Source of the DNA: Moraxella sp. ZY210820
Lineage (GTDB): Bacteria; Pseudomonadota; Gammaproteobacteria; Pseudomonadales; Moraxellaceae
NCBI RefSeq assembly: GCF_030674635.1
Contig: NZ_CP089978.1
Span: 1,860,001 to 1,924,000 of the forward strand
Length of the DNA stretch: 64,000 nt
Direction of reading: 5' to 3'
How positions within the stretch are numbered: the stretch's first letter is position 1; each line of letters opens with the position of its first letter. Below, in pieces: positions 28,924 to 38,307 of the stretch. The notes under the pieces were generated by a model. That model was not told where the DNA came from. It ran no database searches and saw only the letters and a list, made by a program, of their open reading frames with translations. The position numbers were made by a program, and so were the translations under genes.

Positions 28924-31464
28924 ATGAACAAACAACAACTCGCCGCCAAACTTTGGGCGTCAGCCAACGACTTGCGTGGCAAAATGGACGCCAGCGAATA
29001 CAAAAACTACATTTTGGGCTTTTTGTTTTACAAATTTTTGTCCGAATACGAAGTTGGCTACCTTGCCAAAGAATACGAGATGACCCTTGACGACTTGGAC
29101 GATGACAACATTGACACCCTAAAATCAGACTTGGGCTACTACATCGCCAAAGGCGACTTGTACAGCACTTGGATTGCCAATATCAAGGGCGGAAATTGGC
29201 GAATCAGCAATGTAACAGACGCACTTTCCCATTTTCGTCAAAACCTAGACCCACACCAAAAAGAAGATTTTGAAGGGATTTTTGACGATGTCAATTTAAC
29301 TTCCGAAAAACTTGGCTCAAACGCCAGCGAAAAAGAATCTGCTGTGCGTAAACTTTTGGTATTGCTTGATGATATTAACATTTCTAGCAACACCGATTAC
29401 GATACTTTTGGTTTTATTTATGAATACTTGATTGCCCAATTTGCGATGAGTTCGGGCAAAAAAGCAGGCGAGTTTTACACCCCGCACCAAGTTTCGCAAA
29501 TTATGGCAAGCATTGTCGCCAATGAAATTCGTGATAAAGACAAACCCACCGTGTACGACCCGACCGCAGGTTCAGGCTCTTTGCTTTTGACTTTGGGTTC
29601 GGCAATCTCGCCCAAACAACGCAACCAAATCAAATATTACGGTCAAGAAAACAACTCCACCACCTACAACATCGCCAGAATGAACCTTTTAATGCGTGGC
29701 GTAAGCCCTGCCAATATGGTTTTGCATAATGCCGACACGCTCAAAGAAGACTGGCCAAACGGCATTATCAGCGGCAAAGACGACCCCTTATTTGTGGACG
29801 CAGTCGTTGCCAATCCGCCTTATTCTGCCAAATGGGAAGCATCCGAAAACCAGCTCAAAGACCCACGCTACCGTGATTATGGCGTTGCCCCTGCCACCAA
29901 AGCCGATTATGCCTTTTTGCTCCATTCGCTGTATCACTTAAAACCTGACGGGGTAATGGCGATTGTCTTGCCACACGGTGTGCTGTTTCGTGGCAACGAA
30001 GAAGAAAAAATCCGCACCAAATTGTTGCAGCGTGGACAAATTGATGCAGTCATCGGCTTGCCAGCAGGGATTTTTACCAACACAGGCATTCCGACCATCA
30101 TTGTGATTTTGCGTAAACAAAGCAAACACAACAATGTGCTGTTTATTGATGCCTCAAATGGCTATCGCAAAGAAAAAAATACCAATGTTTTGCGTGAACA
30201 AGACATCAAAAAAATCCTAGACACCTACATCGCACGGCAAAATGTGGACGGCTATGCCCACCTTGCCAACTTGGACGAAATTCGTGCCAATGGCTTTAAT
30301 CTCAATATTCCACGCTATGTTACGCCTGTTGGCAACGATGACAGCCAGTCCATTGAAGCCCATTTAAAAGGCGGCATTCCGCTTGAAGATATGGCTCGCT
30401 TTGTCCCATTTTGGCAAAAATTCCCCAACATTTCGCCCAAATTATGGCAAGAAATTCGACCCAATTTTGTCAAATTAAGCGTCAAAACAGACCAAATTTT
30501 TGACATCATCAATCAAGACCACGATTATGGGCGTTATATCAATGACTTGGAGCAACAAATCACCGCTTGGCAACACGATTTTGCCCACGCCTTGACAGCA
30601 GACAAACCGCTTGACGAAGACGACTTTACCCTAGCTTTTGAAAATGCCGAAAACCGCCTATTTGAACTTTTCAGGCTGTCTGAATTTAGCGACCCTTATC
30701 ACGCCTATCAATCGCTGATTGATGTGTGGCACAGCACGATTTTGCCTGATTTGCTCATTTTGTCGGACGAGGCAGGGGCGGACGATGATGAAGAATTGGC
30801 AAATTTGATTAGTGAAAATGGCTTTTATAAAGCCAGACGGCTTGTCCCCAATATGGTAATGAAGGGTAAAAACGAAGTACAAGACGGTGTTAAAGGCGAA
30901 CTTTTGTCCAAGCAAATGATTGGTTATGTGTTTTTTGCTGATGAAATTGGTGAGATTGACCACCTAAAACAAAGCCTTGATGAGATTGAAGAACGTCAAG
31001 CCGAACGCCTTGCCAACATTGCCGATACCGCATTGGCGGATTATCTGAATGACAAAGAAAAATTGGACGAAAAATCTTATAAAGCCATAGAAAAAGATTT
31101 AAAAACAATGCGTAAGGACGATGAAAATTTTGAGCTGTTATCCGAAAGTTTGACGGATTTTCAGGCTGCCAAAACATTAAAAGCCCAGCTTAAAACCAAA
31201 GAGCCTGCCTTAAATAGCAAAATTGAACAGCAATATCAAACACTTGATTTGCCAACCATTAAACGCTTGCTCATTCAAAAATGGTTTGGTGAATTGGCAA
31301 ACAATTTAAGCGATGTTGGGCAAAGTTATGCCAAAACGGTCGCCAATCAGCTTAAAGTGCTGGACGAACGCTATGCCGACACGCTAGAAGACATTCGCCG
31401 TCAAAGACAGCAGGCGGAAAATGCATTTTGGGCAATGGCAAATCAATTGATTGGAGGTGTGTGA
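28924..31464 (+). CDS. hsdM: Type I restriction-modification methyltransferase subunit HsdM
   Basis: 846 residues. The N-terminal HsdM helical domain (about 1-150) precedes an N6-adenine methyltransferase with AdoMet motif DPTAGSGSL (212-220) and catalytic NPPY (297-300), and the SGKKAGEFYTPHQV signature. A long C-terminal part (about 520-846) rich in charged coiled-coil helices exceeds the common length of about 500-550, a form seen in some type I systems. The stop TGA overlaps the hsdS ATG (TGATG). A DUS-like 12-mer lies within the gene. HsdM with HsdS methylates the recognition site. Confidence 0.95.
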   Translation: MNKQQLAAKLWASANDLRGKMDASEYKNYILGFLFYKFLSEYEVGYLAKEYEMTLDDLDDDNIDTLKSDLGYYIAKGDLYSTWIANIKGGNWRISNVTDALSHFRQNLDPHQKEDFEGIFDDVNLTSEKLGSNASEKESAVRKLLVLLDDINISSNTDYDTFGFIYEYLIAQFAMSSGKKAGEFYTPHQVSQIMASIVANEIRDKDKPTVYDPTAGSGSLLLTLGSAISPKQRNQIKYYGQENNSTTYNIARMNLLMRGVSPANMVLHNADTLKEDWPNGIISGKDDPLFVDAVVANPPYSAKWEASENQLKDPRYRDYGVAPATKADYAFLLHSLYHLKPDGVMAIVLPHGVLFRGNEEEKIRTKLLQRGQIDAVIGLPAGIFTNTGIPTIIVILRKQSKHNNVLFIDASNGYRKEKNTNVLREQDIKKILDTYIARQNVDGYAHLANLDEIRANGFNLNIPRYVTPVGNDDSQSIEAHLKGGIPLEDMARFVPFWQKFPNISPKLWQEIRPNFVKLSVKTDQIFDIINQDHDYGRYINDLEQQITAWQHDFAHALTADKPLDEDDFTLAFENAENRLFELFRLSEFSDPYHAYQSLIDVWHSTILPDLLILSDEAGADDDEELANLISENGFYKARRLVPNMVMKGKNEVQDGVKGELLSKQMIGYVFFADEIGEIDHLKQSLDEIEERQAERLANIADTALADYLNDKEKLDEKSYKAIEKDLKTMRKDDENFELLSESLTDFQAAKTLKAQLKTKEPALNSKIEQQYQTLDLPTIKRLLIQKWFGELANNLSDVGQSYAKTVANQLKVLDERYADTLEDIRRQRQQAENAFWAMANQLIGGV
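30673..30684 (+). repeat. DUS-like 12-mer in hsdM
   Basis: AGGCTGTCTGAA, one base from AGGCCGTCTGAA and from AGGCTGCCTGAA. Confidence 0.5.
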
Positions 31465-32672
31465 TGAGCGAGCGTAAAGTGCCTAAATTGCGATTTGCTG
31501 GATTTACTGATGATTGGAAACAGCGAAAGTTGGGGGAAGTCCTTTTAGTTAGAAATGAGTTTGCCGAACAACATTATTTTAAAATAGATATTGAATTGGA
31601 AAATTTAGAGCCTGAAACAGGTCGTTTAATCGGGGATTTGTCAATCCGAACAAAGACCAATTCTATTTTCAAAAAGGGCGATATATTATTTGGTAGATTA
31701 AGACCATATTTGAAAAAATGGCATTTAGCTCAAACTAACGGCTTGAAAAGTGGGGAAATTTGGGCTTTTTATTCAACTGACGAATTTTGTAGAAATTTTA
31801 TCTATTTATTGGTACAAACCGAAAATTTTTTGAAAATAGCCAATATTTCCGCAGGAACAAAAATGCCAAGAGCGGATTGGAATTTGATTTCACAAATGTC
31901 AATTTTCGTCCCAACCCTGCCCGAACAACAAGCCATAGGCGAGTTTTTTAAACAGCTAGATGACACCATCGCTTTTCATCAGCGTGAGTGGGAAAAGTAC
32001 AAAAATTTAAAAATTTCGTACTTGGAAAAGATGTTTCCCCAAGAAAATGAGAATAAACCGCAATTACGCTTTCCTAATTTTACTGACGCTTGGAAACAGC
32101 GAAAGTTGGGGGAAGTTGTTTTTCAAATTAAGTCTTATTCATTATCAAGAAATGTTGAGACAAATAAAGATACAGGATTTAAATATGTCCACTATGGCGA
32201 TATTCATAGGAATATTGCAAAATTATTATCATCTGAAAATAATTTACCTAGCATTCAAAAAGGTAATTATGAATTTTTACAAAAGGGAGATTTGGTTATT
32301 GCCGATGCGTCAGAAGACTATGAAGGTATCGGAAATTCTTGTCTAATTGATTGTTTTTTATCAAGAAATATTGTAGCGGGTTTGCATACAATTGCTTTAA
32401 GACCAACAGAAGTTAATTCGCTGTTTTTATATTATCTTTTGCATACAGATATTTTTTTACAATACGGAAAAGTTATCGCCACAGGTACAAAAGTTTTTGG
32501 AATTACCGCAAAAAACTTATTAAATTTTGAATTTAATTTACCAAGTGAAACCGAACAACAAGCCATAGGCGAGTTTTTTAAACAGCTAGACAACACCATC
32601 GCTTTTCATCAGCGTGAGTTAGAAAAGTATAAAAACCTTAAAAATGGCTATCTAAAACAGATGTTTGTATAA
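31464..32672 (+). CDS. hsdS: Type I restriction specificity subunit HsdS
   Basis: About 402 residues with two target-recognition domains: TRD1 (about 30-145) and TRD2 (about 225-345), each followed by the conserved spacer helix region (EQQAIGEFFKQLD-TIAFHQRE). Each half begins with the same short stretch WKQRKLGEV. The start is the ATG at 31464 within the hsdM stop, with a strong GGAGGTG box. HsdS chooses the bipartite DNA target for both methylation and cleavage. TRD2 is duplicated downstream. Confidence 0.93.
   Translation: MSERKVPKLRFAGFTDDWKQRKLGEVLLVRNEFAEQHYFKIDIELENLEPETGRLIGDLSIRTKTNSIFKKGDILFGRLRPYLKKWHLAQTNGLKSGEIWAFYSTDEFCRNFIYLLVQTENFLKIANISAGTKMPRADWNLISQMSIFVPTLPEQQAIGEFFKQLDDTIAFHQREWEKYKNLKISYLEKMFPQENENKPQLRFPNFTDAWKQRKLGEVVFQIKSYSLSRNVETNKDTGFKYVHYGDIHRNIAKLLSSENNLPSIQKGNYEFLQKGDLVIADASEDYEGIGNSCLIDCFLSRNIVAGLHTIALRPTEVNSLFLYYLLHTDIFLQYGKVIATGTKVFGITAKNLLNFEFNLPSETEQQAIGEFFKQLDNTIAFHQRELEKYKNLKNGYLKQMFV
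32086..32615 (+). repeat. 530-bp direct repeat, copy 1 (TRD2 of hsdS)
   Basis: Begins ACGCTTGGAAACAGCGAAAG and ends CATCAGCGT; nearly identical to 32836-33365, exactly 750 bp away, with only a handful of substitutions (for example ATTGCTTT/ATCGCTTT, TTTTTAC/TTTTCAC). Confidence 0.93.
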
Positions 32673-32720
32673 AAAATGTTAAGAAGTGGTATATTTTATT
32701 ACATAGATTAACAATAATTA

Positions 32721-32754
32721 ACTCATTGGCAAGAATTGCTTTTTGCCAATGAGT
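32721..32754. terminator. Hairpin between the two hsdS units
   Basis: Perfect 12-bp inverted repeat ACTCATTGGCAA / TTGCCAATGAGT with a 10-nt loop, 48 nt past the hsdS stop. It can act as a terminator, though the following T run is weak. Confidence 0.55.
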
Positions 32755-32835
32755 CATTGCATTTTTATATCAAAAATAACTTATTGATAATAAAGATATT
32801 TTTATTTTTGGTATAAATAGCACATTCCCATATTT

Positions 32836-33365
32836 ACGCTTGGAAACAGCGAAAGTTGGGGGAAGTTGTTTTTCAAATTAAGTCTTATTCATTATCAAGA
32901 AATGTTGAGACAAATAAAGATACAGGATTTAAATATGTCCACTATGGCGATATTCATAGGAATATTGCAAAATTATTATCATCTGAAAATAATTTACCTA
33001 GCATTCAAAAAGGTAATTATGAATTTTTACAAAAGGGAGATTTGGTTATTGCCGATGCGTCAGAAGACTATGAAGGTATCGGAAATTCTTGTCTAATTGA
33101 TTGTTTTTTATCAAGAAATATTGTAGCGGGTTTGCATACAATCGCTTTAAGACCAACAGAAGTTAATTCGCTGTTTTTATATTATCTTTTGCATACAGAT
33201 ATTTTTTCACAATACGGAAAAGTTATCGCAACAGGTACAAAAGTTTTTGGAATTACCGCAAAAAACTTATTAAATTTTGAATTTAATTTACCAAGTGAAA
33301 CCGAACAACAAGCCATTGGCGAGTTTTTCAGGCAGCTAGACGACACCATCGCTTTTCATCAGCGT
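32836..33365 (+). repeat. 530-bp direct repeat, copy 2
   Basis: Second copy of the TRD2 segment, forming the front of the start-less hsdS unit. Confidence 0.93.
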
Positions 33366-33977
33366 ACGCAAAAAAAGTATCAAAATCTCAAAAAATCTTA
33401 CCTTGAAAAAATGTTCGCCAAAATTAATTACGCTTGGAAACAGCGAAAGTTGGGAGAGATTGGGGAATACAACCCAAATGGCTTAATTCCTAATGAGTTT
33501 TTTTATGTTGATTTAGAATGCGTTATCGGTACAGAATTATTATTTTTTAAGCGTTATAACAAAGAAAATGCACCGTCCAGAGCTCAAAGGCTAGCAAAAA
33601 AAGGTGATGTATTTTTTCAGGCTGTCCGTCCTTACCAAAAAAATAACTATTTATTTGATTTAAATGAAGATAATTTCATTTTTTCAACAGGATATATTCA
33701 AATTAGACCTAGTTTAGATAGTTATTTTTTGTTGAGTAGTTTGCAAAATCAACATTTTGTAGATAGTGTTATGGAGCATTCAACAGGTACAAGTTACCCT
33801 GCAATAAATACAACTGATTTTAAAAAATTAGAGATATTTATTCCACCTACAAAAGCCGAACAACAAGCCATTGGCGAGTTTTTCAGACAGCTAGACGACA
33901 CCATCGCTTTTCATCAGCGTGAGTTAGAAAAGTATCAACAATTAAAGCAGGTTTTGCTTGACCAACTTTTTGTGTAA
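32836..33977 (+). pseudogene. hsdS: Second, start-less hsdS unit (silent specificity cassette)
   Basis: Encodes about 380 residues: a copy of TRD2 with its spacer, then a third, different target-recognition domain (TRD3, GEIGEYNPNGLIPNEFF onward) and a terminal spacer ending LDQLFV. The frame opens at a stop codon near 32817 and no ATG or ribosome-binding site precedes the homology, so it should not be translated by itself. The short block ACGCTTGGAAACAGCGAAAG occurs at the front of TRD2 (32086), its copy (32836) and TRD3 (33430), giving sites where recombination could swap domains into the active gene. Confidence 0.85.
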
Positions 33978-34022
33978 GTTTATGTAAATTTCACCAAAAT
34001 ATGCTATGATAATAGGTGATTT

Positions 34023-34123
34023 GTAGGGGCAAATTATATTTACCCTAAACACTATGCAAATGTACAAAATTGAAATTATGGTCTTTTTTGTGTGTAAATA
34101 GGGCGAATATCATTCGCCCCTAC
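34023..34123. repeat. REP-like element 1 upstream of the RAYT gene
   Basis: About 101 bp bounded by GTAGGGGCAAATTATATTTA and a GCGAATATCATTCGCCCCTAC-type arm; near-identical to the next element in direct orientation. Confidence 0.85.
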
Positions 34124-34142
34124 GCAAAAATTTGGAATTATT

Positions 34143-34242
34143 GTAGGGGAAAATCACATTTGCCCTAAACACTATGCAAATGTACAAAATTGAAATTATG
34201 GTCTTTTTTTGTGTAAATAGGGCGAATATCATTCGCCCCTAC
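34143..34242. repeat. REP-like element 2 upstream of the RAYT gene
   Basis: About 100 bp, tandem copy of element 1; they share the middle TAAACACTATGCAAATGTAC and the following 30 bases. Confidence 0.85.
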
Positions 34243-34257
34243 GCAAAAATTGAAATT

Positions 34258-34371
34258 ATAGGGGGCAAATCACATTTGTCTAAAATATCACATCAAAATC
34301 GTGGTAAATATTGTATGGAATGAATATTCGCAATGCGAATATTATACAGGGCGAATATCATTCGCCCCTAC
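34258..34371. repeat. REP-like element 3 upstream of the RAYT gene
   Basis: Diverged copy with GGGGGCAAATCACATTTG at the left, a small ATATTCGCAATGCGAATAT hairpin inside, and ATTCGCCCCTAC at the right. Elements 1-3 fill the 454-base gap 33978-34431. Confidence 0.75.
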
Positions 34372-34431
34372 ACCAAAAATCTGAAATCGTAGGATAAATC
34401 ATATTCCCCAAAAATATCATAAGGCACATCA

Positions 34432-34977
34432 ATGAATCAATACAATCCAAATATTCATAAAAGGCGTTCTATGCGTCTTAAAAATTATGATTACGCTCAA
34501 GAAGGTTTGTATTTTATTACCATTTGTTGTAAGGATAAAATGCACTTTTTTGGTGAGATTGTTGATAACAAGATGATTTTAAATGACATTGGTCAGGTTG
34601 TGGAGCAATGCTGGCATAGCATACCCAGCCATTTTCCCAATATAGTTTTACATCATTTTGTGGTAATGCCCAATCATATTCATGGTGTCATTGAAATTAT
34701 ATTTAATGCAAATCATCACAGTTTTATGGCAAAAAATGACAATTTACCCCAACAGTCCAAACAAAAAATTCATGGTACATCAAAAACGATTGGTTCTATT
34801 GTGCGTGGATTTAAAACAGGTGTTACCCAATGGGCAAGGCAAAATACCGATATTTACGATATTTGGCAACGCAATTATCACGACCATATTATTCGCAATG
34901 AAACATCGTATTTAAAAATTTGTGAATATATTGAAAATAATCCATTAAAATGGCAAGATGATTGTTTTTATTCATAA
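34432..34977 (+). CDS. REP-associated tyrosine transposase (RAYT), Y1/HUH type
   Basis: 181 residues. Typical RAYT layout: KRRSMRLKNYDYAQEGLYFITICC at the front, the HUH metal motif HHFVVMPNHIHGVI (His-x-His in NHIHG), a helix with the catalytic Tyr in WQRNYHDHIIRNE, and a C-terminal ENNPLKW block. Such single-domain relatives of IS200 transposases handle REP hairpins and are usually single-copy domesticated genes. It is bracketed on both sides by REP-like elements, as expected. It sits inside the restriction locus between hsdS and hsdR. Confidence 0.92.
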   Translation: MNQYNPNIHKRRSMRLKNYDYAQEGLYFITICCKDKMHFFGEIVDNKMILNDIGQVVEQCWHSIPSHFPNIVLHHFVVMPNHIHGVIEIIFNANHHSFMAKNDNLPQQSKQKIHGTSKTIGSIVRGFKTGVTQWARQNTDIYDIWQRNYHDHIIRNETSYLKICEYIENNPLKWQDDCFYS

Positions 34978-35009
34978 TATTGTTGAATAAATACATTTTG
35001 AGATAAATG

Positions 35010-35076
35010 GTAGGGGCGAATTACATTCGCCCAATAAATACGATATTCACACAGGGCGAATATGATTCGCCCCTAC
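35010..35076. repeat. REP-like element 4 downstream of the RAYT gene
   Basis: GTAGGGGCGAATTACATTCG at the left and GATTCGCCCCTAC at the right; 67 bp, same size and layout as the element at 11885. Confidence 0.85.
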
Positions 35077-35096
35077 ATCCATCAATTTAAAATTGT

Positions 35097-35119
35097 GTAG
35101 GGGTAAATTACATTTGCCC
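35097..35119. repeat. Half REP-like element before hsdR
   Basis: A single arm, GTAGGGGTAAATTACATTTG then CCC, 44 nt before hsdR. Confidence 0.65.
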
Positions 35120-35162
35120 AATCATATTTGTCTAGAATACATCGCCCAAACGGAGCAAAAAA

Positions 35163-38144
35163 ATGACCCAAAAAACCACCCAAACCGAAACCGAACTTGA
35201 ATTAGAAATCATTGACCGCCTATCCAAATACGGCTGGACACCACGCCCTGATTTGTATTACAAAACCGAAAGCGAATTATTAGCCAACTGGCGAGCTATT
35301 TTAAATGCCCAAAACAAAGACCGTTTGCAGGGCGTGGAATTAACCGACAACGAATTTGGACAACTGACCGAACAAATTTTTGCCGTCAAAACGCCCATAG
35401 AAGCAGGCAAAATGCTTGCCAATGGGCAATTACAAATCGTACGAGATGCCAAAGGTTTGGAAAATACCCCCTTATTTTTGGAATTTTTTTGGCGGCATGA
35501 TGTCGGTGGCGGTCGCAATAGCTATGAAATTGTCCGCCAAATCCAACGCCCAGCCAGCAAAGAACACCGCAAAGACCGCCGTTTTGACATTACTTTATTG
35601 ATTTCTGGCATTCCTGTGATTCATTTGGAACTCAAAAAAGACGGCATTAAAACCGATGAGGCTTTTAATCAAATCAAACGATACAGCGAAGAATTGAGTT
35701 TTTCAGGATTTTATTCACTCATTCAAATTTTTGTGATATTAAACCCTGATGAATGTCGTTATTTTGCCAATTTTGGACATTATGATAAATTTAATTTTAA
35801 ATTTGCCTTTAATTGGAAAGATTTTGACAATCAAAATGTATTTGGCACCAGTCAATTTATTGAAAAAGTTTTGTCCGTACCAATGGGGCATAAATTGGTA
35901 TCGCTTTATACCATTTTTGATAATGAGCGAAACGCCTTAAAAGTATTGCGGTCATATCAAATTTATGCGGTGGAAGCCATATTAGAGCGATTAAATGGAG
36001 CGGAGTTTGGCATTAATCACGAATCCAAATTGGGCGGTTATGTTTGGCATACCACAGGTTCGGGCAAAACAATGACTTCTTTTAAAACCGCCGAATTGGT
36101 CAGCACCTTGCCCAATGTAGATAAAGTGGTGTTTTTGGCGGACAGAAATGAGCTGGTGAAACAAACCATTGATGAATATCAATCTTTTGGTGAAGAAGAC
36201 AGTATTACCGCCACTCGCAATTCTTATGCTTTATTAAAAGCCATCAATCACAAAACCAAAGATAAACTCATTGTTACCAGTATTCAAAAAGCCAATAAAG
36301 TCGCAGGTTTGGAGCAAGATAAAATCAAAGACAAAAACATTGTGTTTATTGTTGATGAAGCCCATCGCTCTACCGCAGGCGAAATGCTGATTCAAATTCG
36401 GCAAATGTTTGGGCGTTCTGTTTGGTTTGGCTTTACTGGCACACCGTTGTTTAATGAAAATAAACGAGATGTTACCACGCACGAATTATTTGGTGAAGCC
36501 TTGCACATTTATTCGGTGGCAGACGGTATTTTTGATAAAAATGTTTTGCCTTTTGATGTTCGGCAAAATTTCACTTATGATGCTTATGAATTACGCCAAA
36601 AAGTCGCAGAATTTAAAGACCCTTCCAAAGGCGAAGTTTATCAAAAATGGCTGTCTGAAAAAAGCGATTTGGAAATAGAAAAAGAATTGCCAGAAGATAA
36701 TTATGGCGAAAATCATATTGATATGGTGGTTAAAGATATTTTAAGAAAATGGGATAATAATTCGTCCAATCGCTTATTTTCGGCAATGCTGACTGTAAAA
36801 GACATCAAAACCGCCAATCTGTATTTTGATAAATTAAAAAACAATGACAAAAATATTAGCGTGGCAGTGATTTATGATGACAGTGATAGAAATCAAGACA
36901 ATGATTTGGAAAACAGTTTAAAATTAGAACAAGCCATTATTCATTACAATCAAAGATTTAATACCAATTTTGGCATTGATAATGTGCCAGCGTATAAAAC
37001 CGATTTAATGGACAGATTGGCACGCCGTTATCAATATAGAGAAATTGATGACAGCACTCGCCTTGATTTGGTGATTGTGGTGCAGCAGCTTTTGACAGGC
37101 TTTGACGCTCCGTATTTAAATACTTTGTATGTGGATAAATTATTGGATTATGCAGGTTTAATTCAAGCCTTTTCACGCACCAATCGCATTACCAATGAAC
37201 AAAAACAACAAGGCAATATTGAATATTATCGCCGTCCTTTGCAGATGAAATTGCAAATTGATAAGGCATTTGAGTTATACGCCAATAAAGACAATGCCAA
37301 TGTGATGTATGCACCGACATTGCAGGAAAATATATCAACAATTTGTGCGATTTATCAAGATATTACCACTTTATTTCCCCAAAATGTCAATGGGCAGCCT
37401 GATTTTAGTGCATTGCCTGATGATGTACCAAGCCAAAAACAATTTGTGCGTTGGGTCAATGAACTTGAAAAAAATATGATTAAAATCCGTCAGCAGGGTT
37501 TTGATATGAACAATGCGGAAGATATGGCAAAATTGCCTTTTGATATTGAAGATTATGGGCGATTACAAGCCCGTTATTTAGATGTGCAAAATGAACATTC
37601 AGGCGAAACGGGTGGCGATGACTTGGGTATTTTGCTGATTGACAATACGCTAATTGGTGGCGAACGCATTAAAATTGACAATGATTATATCAGCCAATTA
37701 TTAAAAAATATTAAACAATCACAAAACAATGCCGATATTGCACGCTTTAATGAATTGTCCACCCAATACCGCAAAACCGACCAAGAGTTATTACAACAAA
37801 TTTTGGCGGATGCTTTGGCGGGCAAATTGCCTGATGACATTTCTTTAAATTTATTGCTGGACAAATACCGCCAAAGTCGTGAAAAAAGCAATATTTTTGA
37901 ACTGGTTAATTTGTTTGATTTGGATAAAGCCTTATTTGAAAAATTATTGCACCATCATGTATTTGGTAAAGAAGATTGGCACGAATTTAATCTATTAAAA
38001 GATTTGGCAAAAACCGCCGATATGGAAAAAGTCGCCCATTTATACGAGCAAGAAATGGGCAAAGTTGGCAACAAAATGACGTTGAAAAAATATGTAGAAG
38101 ATAAAATCAAATTTCATATTGAAAAAATATTAAGTGAGCGATAA
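35163..38144 (+). CDS. hsdR: Type I restriction endonuclease subunit HsdR
   Basis: 993 residues. N-terminal nuclease domain with Asp142 and Glu156-x-Lys158 (RRFDITL, HLELKKDG) of the PD-(D/E)XK type; SF2 motor with Walker A GSGKT (299-303) and DEAH (398-401), GFTGTPLF (motif III), and the helicase VI-like QAFSRTNRI; C-terminal helical domain that binds the M2S core. It translocates unmethylated DNA and cuts far from the recognition site. The frame is intact, so the system is probably active. The RAYT and REP array separate it from hsdS. Confidence 0.95.
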   Translation: MTQKTTQTETELELEIIDRLSKYGWTPRPDLYYKTESELLANWRAILNAQNKDRLQGVELTDNEFGQLTEQIFAVKTPIEAGKMLANGQLQIVRDAKGLENTPLFLEFFWRHDVGGGRNSYEIVRQIQRPASKEHRKDRRFDITLLISGIPVIHLELKKDGIKTDEAFNQIKRYSEELSFSGFYSLIQIFVILNPDECRYFANFGHYDKFNFKFAFNWKDFDNQNVFGTSQFIEKVLSVPMGHKLVSLYTIFDNERNALKVLRSYQIYAVEAILERLNGAEFGINHESKLGGYVWHTTGSGKTMTSFKTAELVSTLPNVDKVVFLADRNELVKQTIDEYQSFGEEDSITATRNSYALLKAINHKTKDKLIVTSIQKANKVAGLEQDKIKDKNIVFIVDEAHRSTAGEMLIQIRQMFGRSVWFGFTGTPLFNENKRDVTTHELFGEALHIYSVADGIFDKNVLPFDVRQNFTYDAYELRQKVAEFKDPSKGEVYQKWLSEKSDLEIEKELPEDNYGENHIDMVVKDILRKWDNNSSNRLFSAMLTVKDIKTANLYFDKLKNNDKNISVAVIYDDSDRNQDNDLENSLKLEQAIIHYNQRFNTNFGIDNVPAYKTDLMDRLARRYQYREIDDSTRLDLVIVVQQLLTGFDAPYLNTLYVDKLLDYAGLIQAFSRTNRITNEQKQQGNIEYYRRPLQMKLQIDKAFELYANKDNANVMYAPTLQENISTICAIYQDITTLFPQNVNGQPDFSALPDDVPSQKQFVRWVNELEKNMIKIRQQGFDMNNAEDMAKLPFDIEDYGRLQARYLDVQNEHSGETGGDDLGILLIDNTLIGGERIKIDNDYISQLLKNIKQSQNNADIARFNELSTQYRKTDQELLQQILADALAGKLPDDISLNLLLDKYRQSREKSNIFELVNLFDLDKALFEKLLHHHVFGKEDWHEFNLLKDLAKTADMEKVAHLYEQEMGKVGNKMTLKKYVEDKIKFHIEKILSER

Positions 38145-38177
38145 TAATGTAGGGAAAAATAATATTGGTTTAAAATC

Positions 38178-38297
38178 GTAGGGGAAAATTACATTTTCCT
38201 AATAAATACGATATTTATATAGGGCAAATGTGATTCTCCCCTACGCAAAAAAATATTGTAGGGGCAAATTATATTTGCCCAAAATTACATTCGCCCC
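38178..38297. repeat. REP-like elements after hsdR
   Basis: One full element (38178-38244) and one arm pair (38258-38297) of the GTAGGGG...CCCCTAC family in the hsdR-recombinase gap. Confidence 0.75.
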
Positions 38298-38307
38298 AAC
38301 ATATCCA

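Noticed and set aside
33310..33345. TTCAGGCAGCTAGA and similar in the hsdS spacer segments taken as DUS
   Set aside because: They differ from DUS at two or more bases and belong to conserved coding repeats; likely chance.
32836..33977. Second hsdS unit as an independently expressed gene starting at TTG 32856
   Set aside because: No ribosome-binding site, and the frame starts within the conserved WKQRKLG block; better explained as a silent cassette.
34023..35119. Repeated ~100-bp units resembling a CRISPR array
   Set aside because: The units are REP-like hairpins with conserved, not variable, middles; spacing is irregular and no cas gene is present.
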